Source: Diploptera punctata
Taxonomy: Eukaryota; Arthropoda; Insecta; Blattodea; Blaberidae
Assembly: GCA_030220185.1 (NCBI GenBank)
Contig: JASPKZ010004567.1
Location: 186,001-250,000, forward strand
Length of the DNA: 64,000 nucleotides
Reading direction: 5' to 3'
Part shown: in pieces, positions 32,820 through 43,430 of the stretch
How the letters are laid out: each line of letters begins with the position of its first letter
Numbering within the stretch: the stretch's first letter is position 1
Notes under the pieces: model-generated
Databases searched by the model: none
Seen by the model: the letters and a program-made list of their open reading frames with translations, nothing else
Told to the model about the DNA's origin: nothing
Made by a program: the position numbers and the translations under genes

Positions 32820-33221
32820 GGTGTATTTTAATTTTTATTTTACACCGGTAGTAGTGTCAGTTATCATCTGATGGATTTTGTGTCCATCGCAAAATATTGA
32901 CTGATTGCATGGTTTCTAAGTTTTGCGCGGTTTTTACTTCTCGGCACTGAATAAACGTGCACAACTTCTTGCAGCATAATTTGAAGGTTAGGTTAGGTTG
33001 AGGTTTAAGCTATCAAGGTTCAAGGTACTTAAATGCATGCATTATTTATAAGCCTTAATAACAGTGTGGAGAGCTTTGTTAATGAAGAAAATTACATAAA
33101 AGACAACATAACTTGTTCTGTATACATCTGACTCATAAACTTACAGCTAGGTATCTTACCGTGCATACCGCTTGCTCGAAATATGGCTCGTTTTATAGCA
33201 GTTAGAAATATTTATACTTAC
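32820..33221. other. No gene recognised
   Basis: AT-rich spacer. GGTTAGGTTAGGTTG at 32986-33000 resembles the insect telomere unit TTAGG, but only two full units are present. Confidence 0.5.
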
Positions 33222-33677
33222 TTACTCACTGACACTATCGAACCCGTAGGTTCATGGCCGCGCGGACATAAGCTCTCCATACATCCCTGTTCTGAGCTAA
33301 TGCTTTGCAATCATTCCCTGTATAATCTACTTCCCTCAAATCATAGTTAATGTTGTTCTCCCATCTCATTCTTGGTCTACCAACTGGGCGTTTTCCTTCT
33401 GGCCTTTGGCATGGGTTCCCTGAAGTAGTCCCCGCCCAGAGAACCGAATGAGGGACTATTTGACCTCCGGAAAATTTTACCACAGATGAACCCATGTCCG
33501 CATTTCTTGACGGTTGTATTTTTACGGTGAAAGATCGTCACTCTTTCGCCCAATGTATTTTTTTCGTCTGGCTTATCACGTTCGACCAGTCCGGCATGGG
33601 TAACCCTATCGGCAGCATTGCTACCGCCGGCATAGCTCTCAGGATCATTTAAGCACGCAAGGCACTCCACCAAGGTA
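33222..33677 (-). mobile_element. LINE-A copy A5, short internal-deletion derivative
   Basis: Minus orientation. About 270 bp of the LINE-A 5' leader (GTGGAGTGCCTTGCGTGC ... GGTTACCCATGCCGGACTGG) is joined directly to the last 190 bp of the element (GGAAAACGCCCAGTTGGTAG to GTTCGATAGTGTCAGTGAG). The join lies at CCAAAGGCCAGA; the two parent sequences there read CCAAAGG and CCAGAGG. A frame of 86 codons crosses the join and ends ..RAAMNLRVR, like copy A6. All catalytic domains are absent. Confidence 0.85.
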
Positions 33678-33855
33678 AAGTGATCCCACTACAGGCCTCA
33701 GGAGACCCTTGGGGTAGTAGGAGGTTAAGGCTCCCACTTTTTCTACACAATCGGCACTTCATGTCAGCCGGGTTGTCAGCCCTGCGTGACGGCCGACTTT
33801 ACCCCCAGAACAAGCGTCTGGTACTCATTTCCGTTAGAGGCTGAGTCGACCCCAA
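33676..33855 (-). mobile_element. SINE S1, truncated copy
   Basis: Distal two thirds of S1 (GTAAAGTGATCCCACTACAG to GAGGCTGAGTCGACCCC). The tRNA head is missing and replaced by (TA)n at 33855. It abuts LINE-A5. Confidence 0.88.
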
Positions 33856-34734
33856 TATATATATATATATATATATATCGATTTCATCCATGCACTGTAT
33901 ATTGACATTTTAACTATATAATGTCTTACCGCGTCTAGGATCCTAAAGTATATCCAATAGCCTAGTCTAAGTGCTTCCATTCTCATGTTTTTGTGAAGTT
34001 CTAATTAATATAGACTGTGCTGTGGAATGGGTGCTGGTAATGACATTTCTATCCAGCATTTCCTCTCTTCTGAGAAAAACCAAGACAAACCCTCAGTCAG
34101 ATTTGTCAAGATTGGAGTTTGAATTCGGAACCTCCCGAATTTGAGTTTTTTTTTTTTTTTTTTTGTCCCGCATCATAGACGAGCGGTTTAAAACTGAATC
34201 CTTGCCACAGAGCTACGAGCCAATTTATGGCCGGTGTCTATACAGCCCATGAGGAATTTGAGTAGCTGCAATAAGTAGCGGCTTCAGGTTGAGAAAGTCA
34301 GCTATAACGGCTGGGGATCTAACGTGCTGACCATGTCACCCACTGGCTGGATGATCTTCTGCAACCCTAATTGAAATATGAAAATGTGAAGCCAGCAGCC
34401 ATGTATGAATATCCCCATGTTTCTTAGTGTACAACTTTCTTCTGCTTGGGAGCGGTAGTATCCAATTCACTCTATCTTAGGATCCGTCATGCAACGTTTT
34501 TTTTATTTATAGCTTGGAAAGAATTCAAACAATAGTCGCAAAAATGTCCTCAGCATAATTTTATTTAATAACTTTATTATTAATACCTTATTCTTCTCTA
34601 TCGAAGTTTACCTTATATTTACCCTATAAGTACTTTCACGTACTCCATGTAAAGCCCACCCGGGCTTAACATTTACACAACTTGCCGGAAGAGGGATTTT
34701 AAATATTGGATCACACATATATATATATTTTGTT
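33856..34734. other. No gene recognised
   Basis: Starts with (TA)n to about 33880. A tRNA-like patch around 34165-34225 is too degenerate to call. Poly-T at 34147-34164. Confidence 0.45.
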
Positions 34735-34862
34735 TACCTCAAAAGAACATGAAGGGCCACCTAGAATGAGTGATCAGTTCAATCCAGGGTCTCCTCCGAG
34801 ACAACACAGCATTTAAGACGAAACATTCATTTGTCACATATCCATATTAAATAAGGTAATTA
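34735..34862 (-). mobile_element. SINE S2b, tail fragment
   Basis: Minus strand: GTTGTCTCGGAGGAGACCCT, TTGAACTGATCACTCATTCT and GGTGGCCCTTCATG, matching the tail of 18310-18630 and 49808-50043. Confidence 0.7.
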
Positions 34863-34977
34863 TAATAATCAAAATTAATAAAATTCCGTTGAGATGTTAA
34901 TAACAAAATTAAAATTATAAAATTTTACCTGATATGTCCGTCTCCTCAACTTTGTGAACTATTAATTGTCTATAGGC

Positions 34978-35002
34978 ATTTCGGGACTAGTCCCATCATC
35001 AG
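34978..35002 (-). ncRNA. Hammerhead-like core, left arm
   Basis: Minus strand reads CTGATGA, U, GGGA, CTAG, TCCC, GAAAT: identical layout to 5662-5686. Conserved core bases are intact; stem I partner not obvious. Confidence 0.5.
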
Positions 35003-35269
35003 CAGAAGGAGCAGGAGATAGATATTTAATGCAATTATAATATTGTTGATCTGGTACAGGGAATTGATGTACTGGGTGTATTCTCATTTAAAAGACGGTT
35101 ACTGTTGGTTTCGTACTTGAAAAGATTGAAATTTCGAAGGATACCAACAGCGTTCATCTTTTAAATGAGAACACATCCAGTACCTTCAATCCCCTATACC
35201 AGATCATCATCCGAGCACCGGTATTGCGTTCAGGGTCACCATATAAAGACCTACCTCCTGCTCCTTCTG

Positions 35270-35294
35270 CTAATGATGTGACTAGTCCCGAAAG
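35270..35294 (+). ncRNA. Decayed hammerhead-like core, right arm
   Basis: CTAATGA replaces CTGATGA and the stem II strand reads GTGA instead of GGGA; GAAA is kept. It looks like an inactive sister of the left-arm core. Confidence 0.4.
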
Positions 35295-35385
35295 GCCTAC
35301 AGAGAATCAATAGCTCACAAAGTTGAGGATACGGACTATTAGGTAATTTTTTATAATGTTATATAATAATTTTAATTTTAAGAAT

Positions 35386-35770
35386 ATAATGATGATTATG
35401 GTGACCAAATGATGTTCGGTGACAGTTTGGGCCTTAAACTTTCTCGACATTTGTTAATATATAATGACACATGAACGTAATAACATATATATATTTATGT
35501 ATTTATTTATTTATAGATAATTTAACATCATCAGTATTTATGATCTTTATGTGTAGCCATTAATGTCTTCAACAAAGAGAATATGATATGGATTATATGA
35601 TGGACAGATGGCAATGAGAGTTAAAAATTGGGCCTTGAAATTCCCTGGCATTTGTCTTAGCAAGGAATGAGTGAGGAAAAACCCCGAGAAAACCTCGTCC
35701 AGTACACTTGTATTGTCCGGGGTCGTACCCAGGCCCGGTTTATCTGAGGCAACATCATCCTTCGGTGGAG
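35386..35770 (-). mobile_element. SINE S2, two diverged fragments
   Basis: 35386-35460 matches the S2 body end (GTTTGGGCCTTAAACTTTC ... GACATTTGT). 35625-35770 is a fuller minus copy: GGCATTTGTCTTAGC, GAGGAAAAACCCCGAG, GTACCCAGGCCCGG (a damaged B box) and ACTCCACC at its start. (TTTA)n and unrelated sequence lie between. Confidence 0.65.
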
Positions 35771-35901
35771 TGTATACATACAAATTGTTTGATGTGGTGC
35801 AAATACCTTTTAAGGTGACTATACTTGGTATATGTTTGAATACAGAAGAGGGGGGTATTAATTGAGTTTAACGTCTCCTTGAGCGGCGCAGTAGTTACCA
35901 T

Positions 35902-36062
35902 GTTAATTACGTAGGGGAAGGTTTGCAAACTGGGTCATGTCAGTTGTCAGTGTATGGGGTGTAATCGATATTCGATATTGTAGATTATTGTTAATTACGT
36001 AGGGGAAGGTTTGCAAATTGGGTCAGTGTATAGGACGCAATCGATACTCAATATTGTTGCTT
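35902..36062. repeat. Tandem duplication, two units
   Basis: GTTAATTACGTAGGGGAAGG starts at 35902 and again at 35990. Both units continue through GTTTGCAAA.TGGGTCA, CAGTGTAT and CAATATT-type ends. The first unit is 88 bp, the second about 15 bp shorter. Confidence 0.85.
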
Positions 36063-36989
36063 ATTACATTTCAACTTCTGCAAATAAATATAATTACTTT
36101 TGAAACATTTATGTTTGAACTGTATGGAGATATTCCCAATGGAATTAATGTCAAAACTAATCTTGGTACAGTAACTTTTTATTTTTCATCCGTTTTGCGT
36201 ATCCACGCCATTCTAATTGTGTTTTACAAAAAAAAAACGAATCGAGTTTTCTTTATTTTTTATTAGTTTGTTACCCTTTCGATTCAGACTTCTACATTGG
36301 AGAATACATTTGAGTCATTGTACGATCGTGGAGTTTTGTTACCCGCCGATCATCCCGCGTAGACCTATCATAGGATCTTTTCAATCAACAAATTTAAAGA
36401 GAACTAATGCAAGAATAATAATAGGTATTCACGAGTATACTCTTGACTAATAGTTTAAGAAATATTCAGATGCTAAAGTTAGTCACCTTTACAAAGTGTA
36501 CCAGTTTTACACAATGAAATAACGCTATTTGTAGTGATTTATCAGGGGAGTTTTTAATTTTTGTACTTAGATTTACTATTATTACATTCTCATGTTATAT
36601 TTTCATCTTTTTAATGAAATATAATTATATAATTTTAAAATATATAATAGATAAGTAAATATATTGATAAAATGGGCATATATTACTTCATTTTCATTCC
36701 GTTTAGTTCTTAACAGTTTTACCCTATGTTTGTAATTTTATATTGAAATTAAATTAAAATATATTTTCAAAATACGAATAAAAAATATCTTTGTAAAATA
36801 ATACAAAATAATCCTATATGATGTATCAATATAAATAAAAAAAGCTACTCATGGAATTCTGTATTAATATATCATACAAATTAAGTTTCAAAATATCTAT
36901 GGCACTAATGTAAAATAAATATCAATGTTTACATTTAAAAAAATGTTTGAATACAAGTGACTCATTCAATATAAAAATACCTTACTCCA

Positions 36990-37045
<56 letters not shown>

Positions 37046-37261
37046 TATTAATTTTTTGACCCCGTTTGGGTTTGCAGAATTACACAAAATACAGGGGAAA
37101 AAAACTGAAGATTTTTTAACATACAATTTCCAACATATTCTAAACATTTAATTCGTTAGATGAAAATGTAATATTACGTTGTCCATATACAATGTCTTTC
37201 CCTGCCCCGATGATATGATGGTGATAGTAGTGCGCCAGTCGAGTCCTTAATCCTAAACTTA
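36063..37261. other. AT-rich DNA with an (ATT)n array
   Basis: No gene recognised; very AT-rich. (ATT)n at about 36990-37033. Open frames at 36018-36450 have no motifs. Confidence 0.5.
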
Positions 37262-37463
37262 ATCTAAGGCGAATATGAATGATGATGATTATGATGACCA
37301 GATGATGATCGGTGACCATTTGAATCTTGAAGTTCCCTTACAATTGTCTTACAGGTGAGGAAAATCCCAAAAAAAACCTCACCCTGGAAACTTGTCCCTA
37401 CCGAGACTCGAACTCGGGCCCCCTATGCGATAAGACATACCTCGAGACCACAGCGGTGGATAA
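37262..37463 (-). mobile_element. SINE S2, head and body copy
   Basis: Minus strand: TCCACCGCTGTGGTCTCGAG head, B box GAGTTCGAGTCTCGG, body GAGGTTTTTTTTGGGATTTT and CCTCACCTGTAAGACAATTG, then CATCATCAT. Lacks the S2a tail. Confidence 0.8.
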
Positions 37464-38054
37464 AAACGGAAATAAACGGTAAATGACTAAAAATTGACTA
37501 AAAATGCATACTTACTGTCATAAATCTACTAAAAGAAATACATAAAAACATTTGCTACCAACGCTATCAATTTGATTTTACTTTCATTTAATGTCGCAAC
37601 TAAAAGTAAGATAAATGTGTAATTTTTTATTTTCAAGGAAATTTCAACTAAATTGCTTCAAAACGCTGAATCAAAGTGAGTTTCTTGTTAGTTTTTGTAG
37701 AAAGTCCCACGCACTGCAAGCATAACGAAAGGAACCGCGTATTATTTAGGTTTGGGACATACATTTGGTATGATTTACAGTACTGATTGCAGACGTGTGA
37801 ATTATTTCATGACAGATAAGGCGGGGACTATTTGAGAGGCGTTAATACCAATCGTTTGGTTTCTCCGCTACACGGCGTTGCATATATGAGAACTTGCAAC
37901 ACGCCTCTATGCATTTCCGTCCTTTTATACGGAAATCCTATTTAATATTGAATTATTAGAGTATATTCTTGGGATAACCTTATCTTTGTAATAGTCAAAA
38001 TCTCATTTTTTTAGATGATGTAGTTTTCGAAATATTACAAGCCTAATTTTAGAT
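37464..38054. other. No gene recognised
   Basis: AT-rich spacer before the TTAA-flanked element. Confidence 0.5.
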
Positions 38055-38058
38055 TTAA

Positions 38059-38769
38059 GGGGACAGAATGGTGAAAATGTTGAAAAAAATGGTAAAAAAT
38101 GCATTTTTCGTTTGTTTGCTTTTTAATTCCTATTATTCTTTAGGATCATTTTAATGTAAACATTTTTATTGTAGGAGCAAAATTGATCCCGTGACGCAAG
38201 AATTTAAATACCCTTGCACGTATGGTTAGCATTACTACTTAAAATTTAAAATGAGTTTTTTTTTTTCGGTTTCCATTTTTTTGACATTTTCCAAAACTTA
38301 AAATGCTCCTTATGATGCAATTTTTTCGCTATTAAAGTGACATTTTGTGGTTAGACTCTCCAATAAATGCTAATTCAATTTGCTATGCAGTTATTAGTCT
38401 AAGACACATGTGTTCTTTTAAAATGAGATGGAAAAAATAATAAGAGTGATATTTTTTTTTCAAAAAATGAAAAAAAAAGGCAGTATCGTCTCTTTATGAA
38501 TATCTTTTTTGCATAGCTAATGTGTTTAGTGGAATCATGAAGACTCTGAAACTCAAATTTCAACAGAGAATATTTAAAAATCCATCGTAAGGAACATTTT
38601 TTAGGAATTATTAAAAAAATAGCTTTATAAATCATAATTCTAAAACTATTCTACTTATAAACACCAAACGTCACAGAAACATTTCTATAAGCACATAATG
38701 AATGTGGTAAAAATTTCAAAACAATCAGATGAAAACTAAAAGAAATTTGAAATTCACAATTCGGTCCCC
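38059..38769. mobile_element. TTAA-flanked MITE, piggyBac-like
   Basis: 711 bp bounded by TTAA on both sides (38055-38058 and 38770-38773). Terminal inverted repeats: left GGGGACAGAATGGTGAAAAT, right read inward GGGGACCGAATTGTGAATTT, 16 or 17 of 20 identical. TTAA target duplication is diagnostic of piggyBac-type transposons. The inside is A/T-rich with no transposase, so it is a non-autonomous copy. A 78-codon frame at 38399-38635 (minus) is low-complexity. Confidence 0.75.
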
Positions 38770-38773
38770 TTAA

Positions 38774-39473
38774 AAAACTATTGCAATAGGTTTATTGCAA
38801 GTAATACAGTGAATTGGTGTTTAAATGAAGAAAGTTTATAAATTTGCTTTCAAATTAGAATTTATTTCAGAACTTTTGTAAGACTGCATGTTAGCAATGG
38901 TTAAGTTTATGTTATGTTAAACTGTAGAAATAAGAAACGGGGAATATAACAATAATACGAACATTTAGATTAGAGATCTGCCATTAGATAGTCCATTCAA
39001 TGTAAAAAGTCATTAAATTATACTACAATTGCATATAATGATGAGAAATATTTAATATTAACTCTTAGTAACCAAAATTACAACAATTGTATTGTAAGAA
39101 ATTATTTTAAAATCTACTCCAACACTTATAAGGAAACATACAAATGAGTGTGTGACGTCACGCATTAACAGATGACAATTGTAACGAAAATTTACCATCA
39201 GTTTATAAATATTTAACAACGGACGATCGTAGTGAATATATGCGAGTTGATATTAAGTGCGGCATCTGCCACCAGAGGACTCTGCATTAATTTCTCGCAG
39301 AGTAATGAATGGCAATTTGTTATAGAGGCGCCACTGTTGTGAGTTTATTTATTCATTTGTCTCGCACATAAATTACAAGATATTTCTTACAAACCCTGCT
39401 TTGTTTAGCAAGCAGTGTTCAACCAGAAAGGTTGAACGCGTGTGGGCTCCCTATTTCCATAAGGTTATATCTG
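38774..39473. other. No gene recognised
   Basis: AT-rich spacer between the MITE and P4. Confidence 0.5.
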
Positions 39474-39811
39474 TGACTATTTAATTCATACCCCAGATGA
39501 CCAATCACGTTTCAATGGATTTTGTTTTACAACCAATCACAGTCGTGTTTCACCTCGATATTTATCTACTTCTGTTTATCATATTAAAGAAAGCTCCTCC
39601 TTTTTAATATTCTGAATATTATTATGCACTGCCTGACTGTAACAAATACGTTGAATATAGCAAATAATGAACAGATTCCTTCGACCTACACATTTGATAA
39701 TTGTGTGTTCAATAATTGTGTTTTTAAATACTGATTTTACTGGGTTATTTCTTAAAAATAATTAATAACCTATAACGTTGGTTTATATTATACAATTTGA
39801 TGTTTCATTTT

Positions 39812-41912
39812 ACGAATTGCCAATTCGTATGCCACCGAGATGGAAAAATAAAAATAAAATTAATAATGTAAAATTTGAAAAAGTGGACTATACTTATAAA
39901 GTAAGTCTTTTCCGAGATCCCACTATTACCTGGCTATACAAATGCAGATTAGATCGTCTAGTTCAAGAAACACCGGTTGGTGAAAATATTGAAGAAGAAT
40001 GGCTTGCTCTACAAAGTATTTTGACACAAGCAGCAAATGAAAGCCTGGGTATCAAAACCAAATGGAATCGAAAAAAAGGACTACGGATATGGGATGAAAA
40101 CATAAAAAAAGTAATTGATGATAAACGTGAAGCATACAAAAAATTTCTGTCTACAAAAAAGATGAAGATAAAGTAGAGTATCATAGGAAGAGAGCCATAG
40201 CTAAAATTGAAGTTCGCAAAAAACATAGACAAAGCTGGGAACAATTTGTCTCATTTTTGGAAAATGATATCACTAGGCCTCAACCAAAAATATATAAAGT
40301 TTTAAAAAATTTAAATAATGATTCAAGAGAAAATGCACATTTAAATTGTATATCTAAAGAATCTTGGCTTACCTACTTTCATCATTTATGGACACAAAAG
40401 GATGATTATTACAAATACCAATCTCTAATAACACTGCTTTGGAACAAATTTCTATAGATGAATTAACTGATGTTGTTAAATCATTAAAAAGTAACAAAGC
40501 TCCCGGAGAAGACCACATTAATCAAGAATTATTTAAATTTTCAACTAAAAAATTTTTAGACAGATTTCTTATTCTCCTTAATATGATATGGGAAGGACAA
40601 GAACCACCACAAAGCTGGAACAAATCCATTGTAATACCAATCTTCAAAAAAAAGGAAGTCGCCAAATCAAAGATAACTATCGTGGAATTAGCTTGTTGAA
40701 CTCTGGATATAAAATTTATGCTAATATAGTTAAGAATAAATTGAGGAAAATTTATGAAAATATAATTGGAGAAGAGCAGAATGGATTCAGAAAGGGTAGA
40801 TCTTGTACAGATGGATTCTTTACTCTAAAACTACTATTAGAAAAGCACAAGGAATTCAATATAGAAACTCATATCGCCTTCGTTGACTTCATAAAGGCTT
40901 TTGACAAAGTAGACAGAAATATATTACTACAAATTTTAGCTGATGATAACGTTCCACAACAATATATTACTAATATCTTCAACATCTATAAAGATAATGA
41001 AATCTCTGTTAAACAAGATGGCAAATTATCTTCTTGGGAAAAGATCAACACTGGAGTAAGACAGGGATGTGGACTTTCACCGGTGCTTTTCATTATATAT
41101 ATATATATATATATATATGAATAAATTAATAAACGAATGGAGGAAAACACAACGAGGATATATACCCATCAATAGGAACCTCAAACTCGATGCTATTCTT
41201 TTTGCAGACGATTTAGCTCTTCTGGCACTTTCCGAAAATGATTTGCAACGATCAATTTATAATTTACAAAAAATAGGTGCCAAATTTAATATGGAAATAT
41301 CAATTAACAAAACTAAAATTATGGCATTTCATGGGAAGGACCCCATACAAAGTAAAATCTGTCTCCAGAATAAAATTTTAGAGAGATCTAATCAATTTAA
41401 ATATCTTGGATATTATCTCTCTATCTGGGATGAAAAGGATATCCCTGAAAAAGTTACTAGTTATAATGAAAGTTTGGGAATTATTAATCAAGTTATGAAA
41501 CCATCCCTTGTACAAAAAAACACCAGATTACGTTTATATAACACTGGCTAGACCAGTGTTGACCTATGGTAGTGAAGCATGGACACTAAGAAAACAACAT
41601 GAAAGCAGAATAACGGCTTGTGAAATGAGATTCATGCGCAGAACAGCGGGTTACACCAGATGGGATCGGAAAAGGAACACCGATATCTTAAAAGAATTGA
41701 AGACTACGCCAATTTTAGAATATATTAAACAGTACCAACTAAATTGGAAACACCATCTTGAAAGAATGAGTTCAAATCGGATCCCCAAAGCTGTTTATAA
41801 TTATATACCAAGAGGACGAAGATCACTGGGCCGTCCTATGAAACGCTGGAGGGAAAAATTTCTATAGGATCGTATCAGGCCTTGGCCTAATACTTGGAAG
41901 GAAGAAGAAGAA
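39812..41912 (+). mobile_element. LINE-B copy B1, 5'-truncated, nested in P4
   Basis: 2.1-kb non-LTR retrotransposon. Flanked by perfect GATGTTTCATTTT duplications (39799-39811 and 41913-41925). The 5' end lies in the linker between endonuclease and RT; the 3' end is GGATCGTATCAGGCCTTGGC, CTAATACTTGGAAGG and a GAAGAAGAAGAA tail. The perfect duplication suggests a fairly recent insertion, yet the coding frame is badly broken, so the source may already have been defective or the duplication survived by chance. Confidence 0.92.
39830..41867 (+). pseudogene. Reverse transcriptase and C-terminal region of LINE-B1
   Basis: Readable in order across several frames: PPRWKNKNK linker; KSLKSNKAPGEDHINQELFK (N-terminal RT block); GISLLNSGYKIYANIV; EEQNGFRKGRSCTDGFFTLK; FVDFIKAFDKVDR (motif A); GVRQGCGLSPVLFIIYI (motif B); ILFADDLALLA (catalytic FADD); FKYLGYYLS; YGSEAWTLRKQHESRITACE, MRFMRRTAGYTRWDRKRNTD; PRGRRSLGRPMKRW. 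Frame changes near 40170, 40455, 40650 and 41500, and a (TA)n expansion at 41096-41118 right after motif B. Non-functional. Confidence 0.9.
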
Positions 41913-42299
41913 GATGTTTCATTTTTTCTCCACTAGGATGCATTCTTACAATATTGCGATCCTATTTGGCTATAAATAATATTAATTATCTAGTTGCAGT
42001 GATGAATAAATGAAGCATAACCAAAATTTCTCATTTGTTTTCAAACATCGCCGTTTATATTAAATATAGCCTATAAATATTTTAAAATAACTATATTTAA
42101 ATAATGATTTGTGAGTAAACATCTTAATTTTATTCGTTTAATAATCCCAACAAATGCCACTCTTGATTTCTAAATCCTCTAGATAGATTGGAAATCACTC
42201 GTGGCATTACTTATGATAATTATCCACTATTGTTTGATTTCCTAGTTATAGCGATTAGCTATTTCTGAAGTCCGTGACTTTTAACTTGGCACGTGTATG

Positions 42300-42483
42300 T
42301 ACTTGGGTTTAAGGGCAGAGGGGTAGTTTGTGCCGGCCGAGTCGTCATCTGAGCAATCAGCTCTTTAAGGGTTGTCAACTCTTGAGAGCTGATGAAAGAA
42401 AAGATACCCTTGTAAGCAAGGGCCCTTTTGTTCAGTTACAGTCCGATCGGTCCAACCCATCACTCTCTCCTTAAACCCAAGCA
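42300..42483. mobile_element. Small element with inverted ends, unknown family
   Basis: TACTTGGGTTTAAGGGCAGAG (42300-42320; one base over 20 shown in two parts here: TACTTGGGTTTAAGG and GCAGAG) is inverted relative to CTCTCTCC plus TTAAACCCAAGCA (42463-42483), 18 of 21 positions identical. The 184-bp segment is GC-richer than its flanks and has an inner TTGTAAGCAAGGGCCC block. It could be a MITE or foldback element. No clear target duplication was seen. Confidence 0.4.
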
Positions 42484-42761
42484 GGTACTGGTGCAATGTT
42501 AAATTCGCTGTCTTTAGTAATTTGATTGTAATCAATTATACAAACAAAACTTAGTTTATCTTAATCTTCATCCATACGAATCTTAGGCCTAGAGCCCTGT
42601 TATGATCTCACAGATGCATTTTGTATCTAGCGCTTCCTTGGATGGACCAGAGATCCCTTTCGTGTTGGACAATAACGAAATATGGCTTAGGAACTCTATC
42701 TGAACTCATTCATCGTAAATGATTCATCCAGTTCCGGTATTCATGTATGTACTTAATGATG

Positions 42762-43430
42762 CCCTAATGACAAATGAGGGAAATTTTGAGGAAGTGGCTG
42801 AATTCAAATACCTAGGAACAATAATCGCAAATAGGAATGAGGTGCACAAAGAAATTAAACATAGGCTCAATTCTGGAAATGCGTGCTATTATGCATTACA
42901 GAGACTCTTGACGTCCCAAATCCTTTCAAAACACGTTAAACTGAAAATATATACCACTATTATTTTACCAGTTATATTATATGGATGCGAAACATGGACT
43001 ATTACTTTAAGGGAGGAAAAGATATTACGAGTATTTGAGAATAAAGTTCTTAGGAAAATGTTTGGACCAAAGAGAGATGAACGGACAGGTGAATGGAGAA
43101 GACTAAAAAACAGTGAACTACATGGTCTTTATAGGAAGCCAGATATAATAAGAACAGTTAAGTCTCGTAGACTGCGATGGGCAGGTATTGTGGCAAAACT
43201 GGGGAATGAAAGACGTGCATGGAAGCTTCTTGTAGGAAAACCAGAGGGAAAACGCCCAGTTGGTAGACCAAGAATGAGATGGGAGAATAACATTAATCAT
43301 GATTTGAGGGAAGTAGATTATACAGGGGATGATTGGAAAACATTAGTTCAGAATAGGGATGTATGGAGAGCTTATGTCCACGCGGCCACGAACCTACGGG
43401 TTCGATAATGCCAGTGAGTTAGTTAGTTTA
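42762..43430 (+). mobile_element. LINE-A copy A6, best preserved 3' end
   Basis: A continuous frame (42719-43408) covers the LINE C-terminal region: EEVAEFKYLGTIIANRNEVH, VILYGCETWTITLREEKILR, FGPKRDERTGEWRRLKNSEL, SRRLRWAGIVAKLGNE, KRPVGRPRMRWENNINHDLR, and the end HAATNLRVR. Then GTTCGATAATGCCAGTGAG and a (GTTA)n tail. The RT core and endonuclease are absent. The first 14 codons of the frame are host sequence, so its Met is not a real start. This copy is the best guide to the family's C-terminus. Confidence 0.92.

Larger units (their letters stand above)
34905..35385. mobile_element. Inverted pair of Penelope-like terminal repeats
   Basis: Two diverged copies of one roughly 200-bp repeat face each other around a 33-bp centre (about 35113-35145). 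Outer blocks: CTCAACTTTGTGAACTATTA on the left, mirrored by AATAGCTCACAAAGTTGAG on the right. Inner blocks: TTCTCATTTAAAAGACG and CATCTTTTAAATGAGAA. Each arm carries a hammerhead-like core. The right arm has an extra roughly 40 bp. No coding sequence lies between. Confidence 0.7.
39474..42216 (-). mobile_element. P repeat, copy P4, split by LINE-B
   Basis: Minus-strand copy of about 640 bp without its insert. Its end (TGACTATTTAATTCATACCC, two CCAAT boxes, AAAGCTCCTCCTTTTTAATA) is at 39474-39811 and its start (AACAAATGCCACTCTTGATT ... CACTCGTGGCATTACTTATG) at 41926-42216. The palindrome is a shortened form with arms of about 18-20 bp. LINE-B1 sits between the two halves, flanked by a 13-bp duplication. 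Confidence 0.85.

Noticed and set aside
32986..33000. Telomere-like GGTTAGGTTAGGTTG
   Set aside because: Only two full TTAGG units; such short runs are common by chance and within insect repeats.
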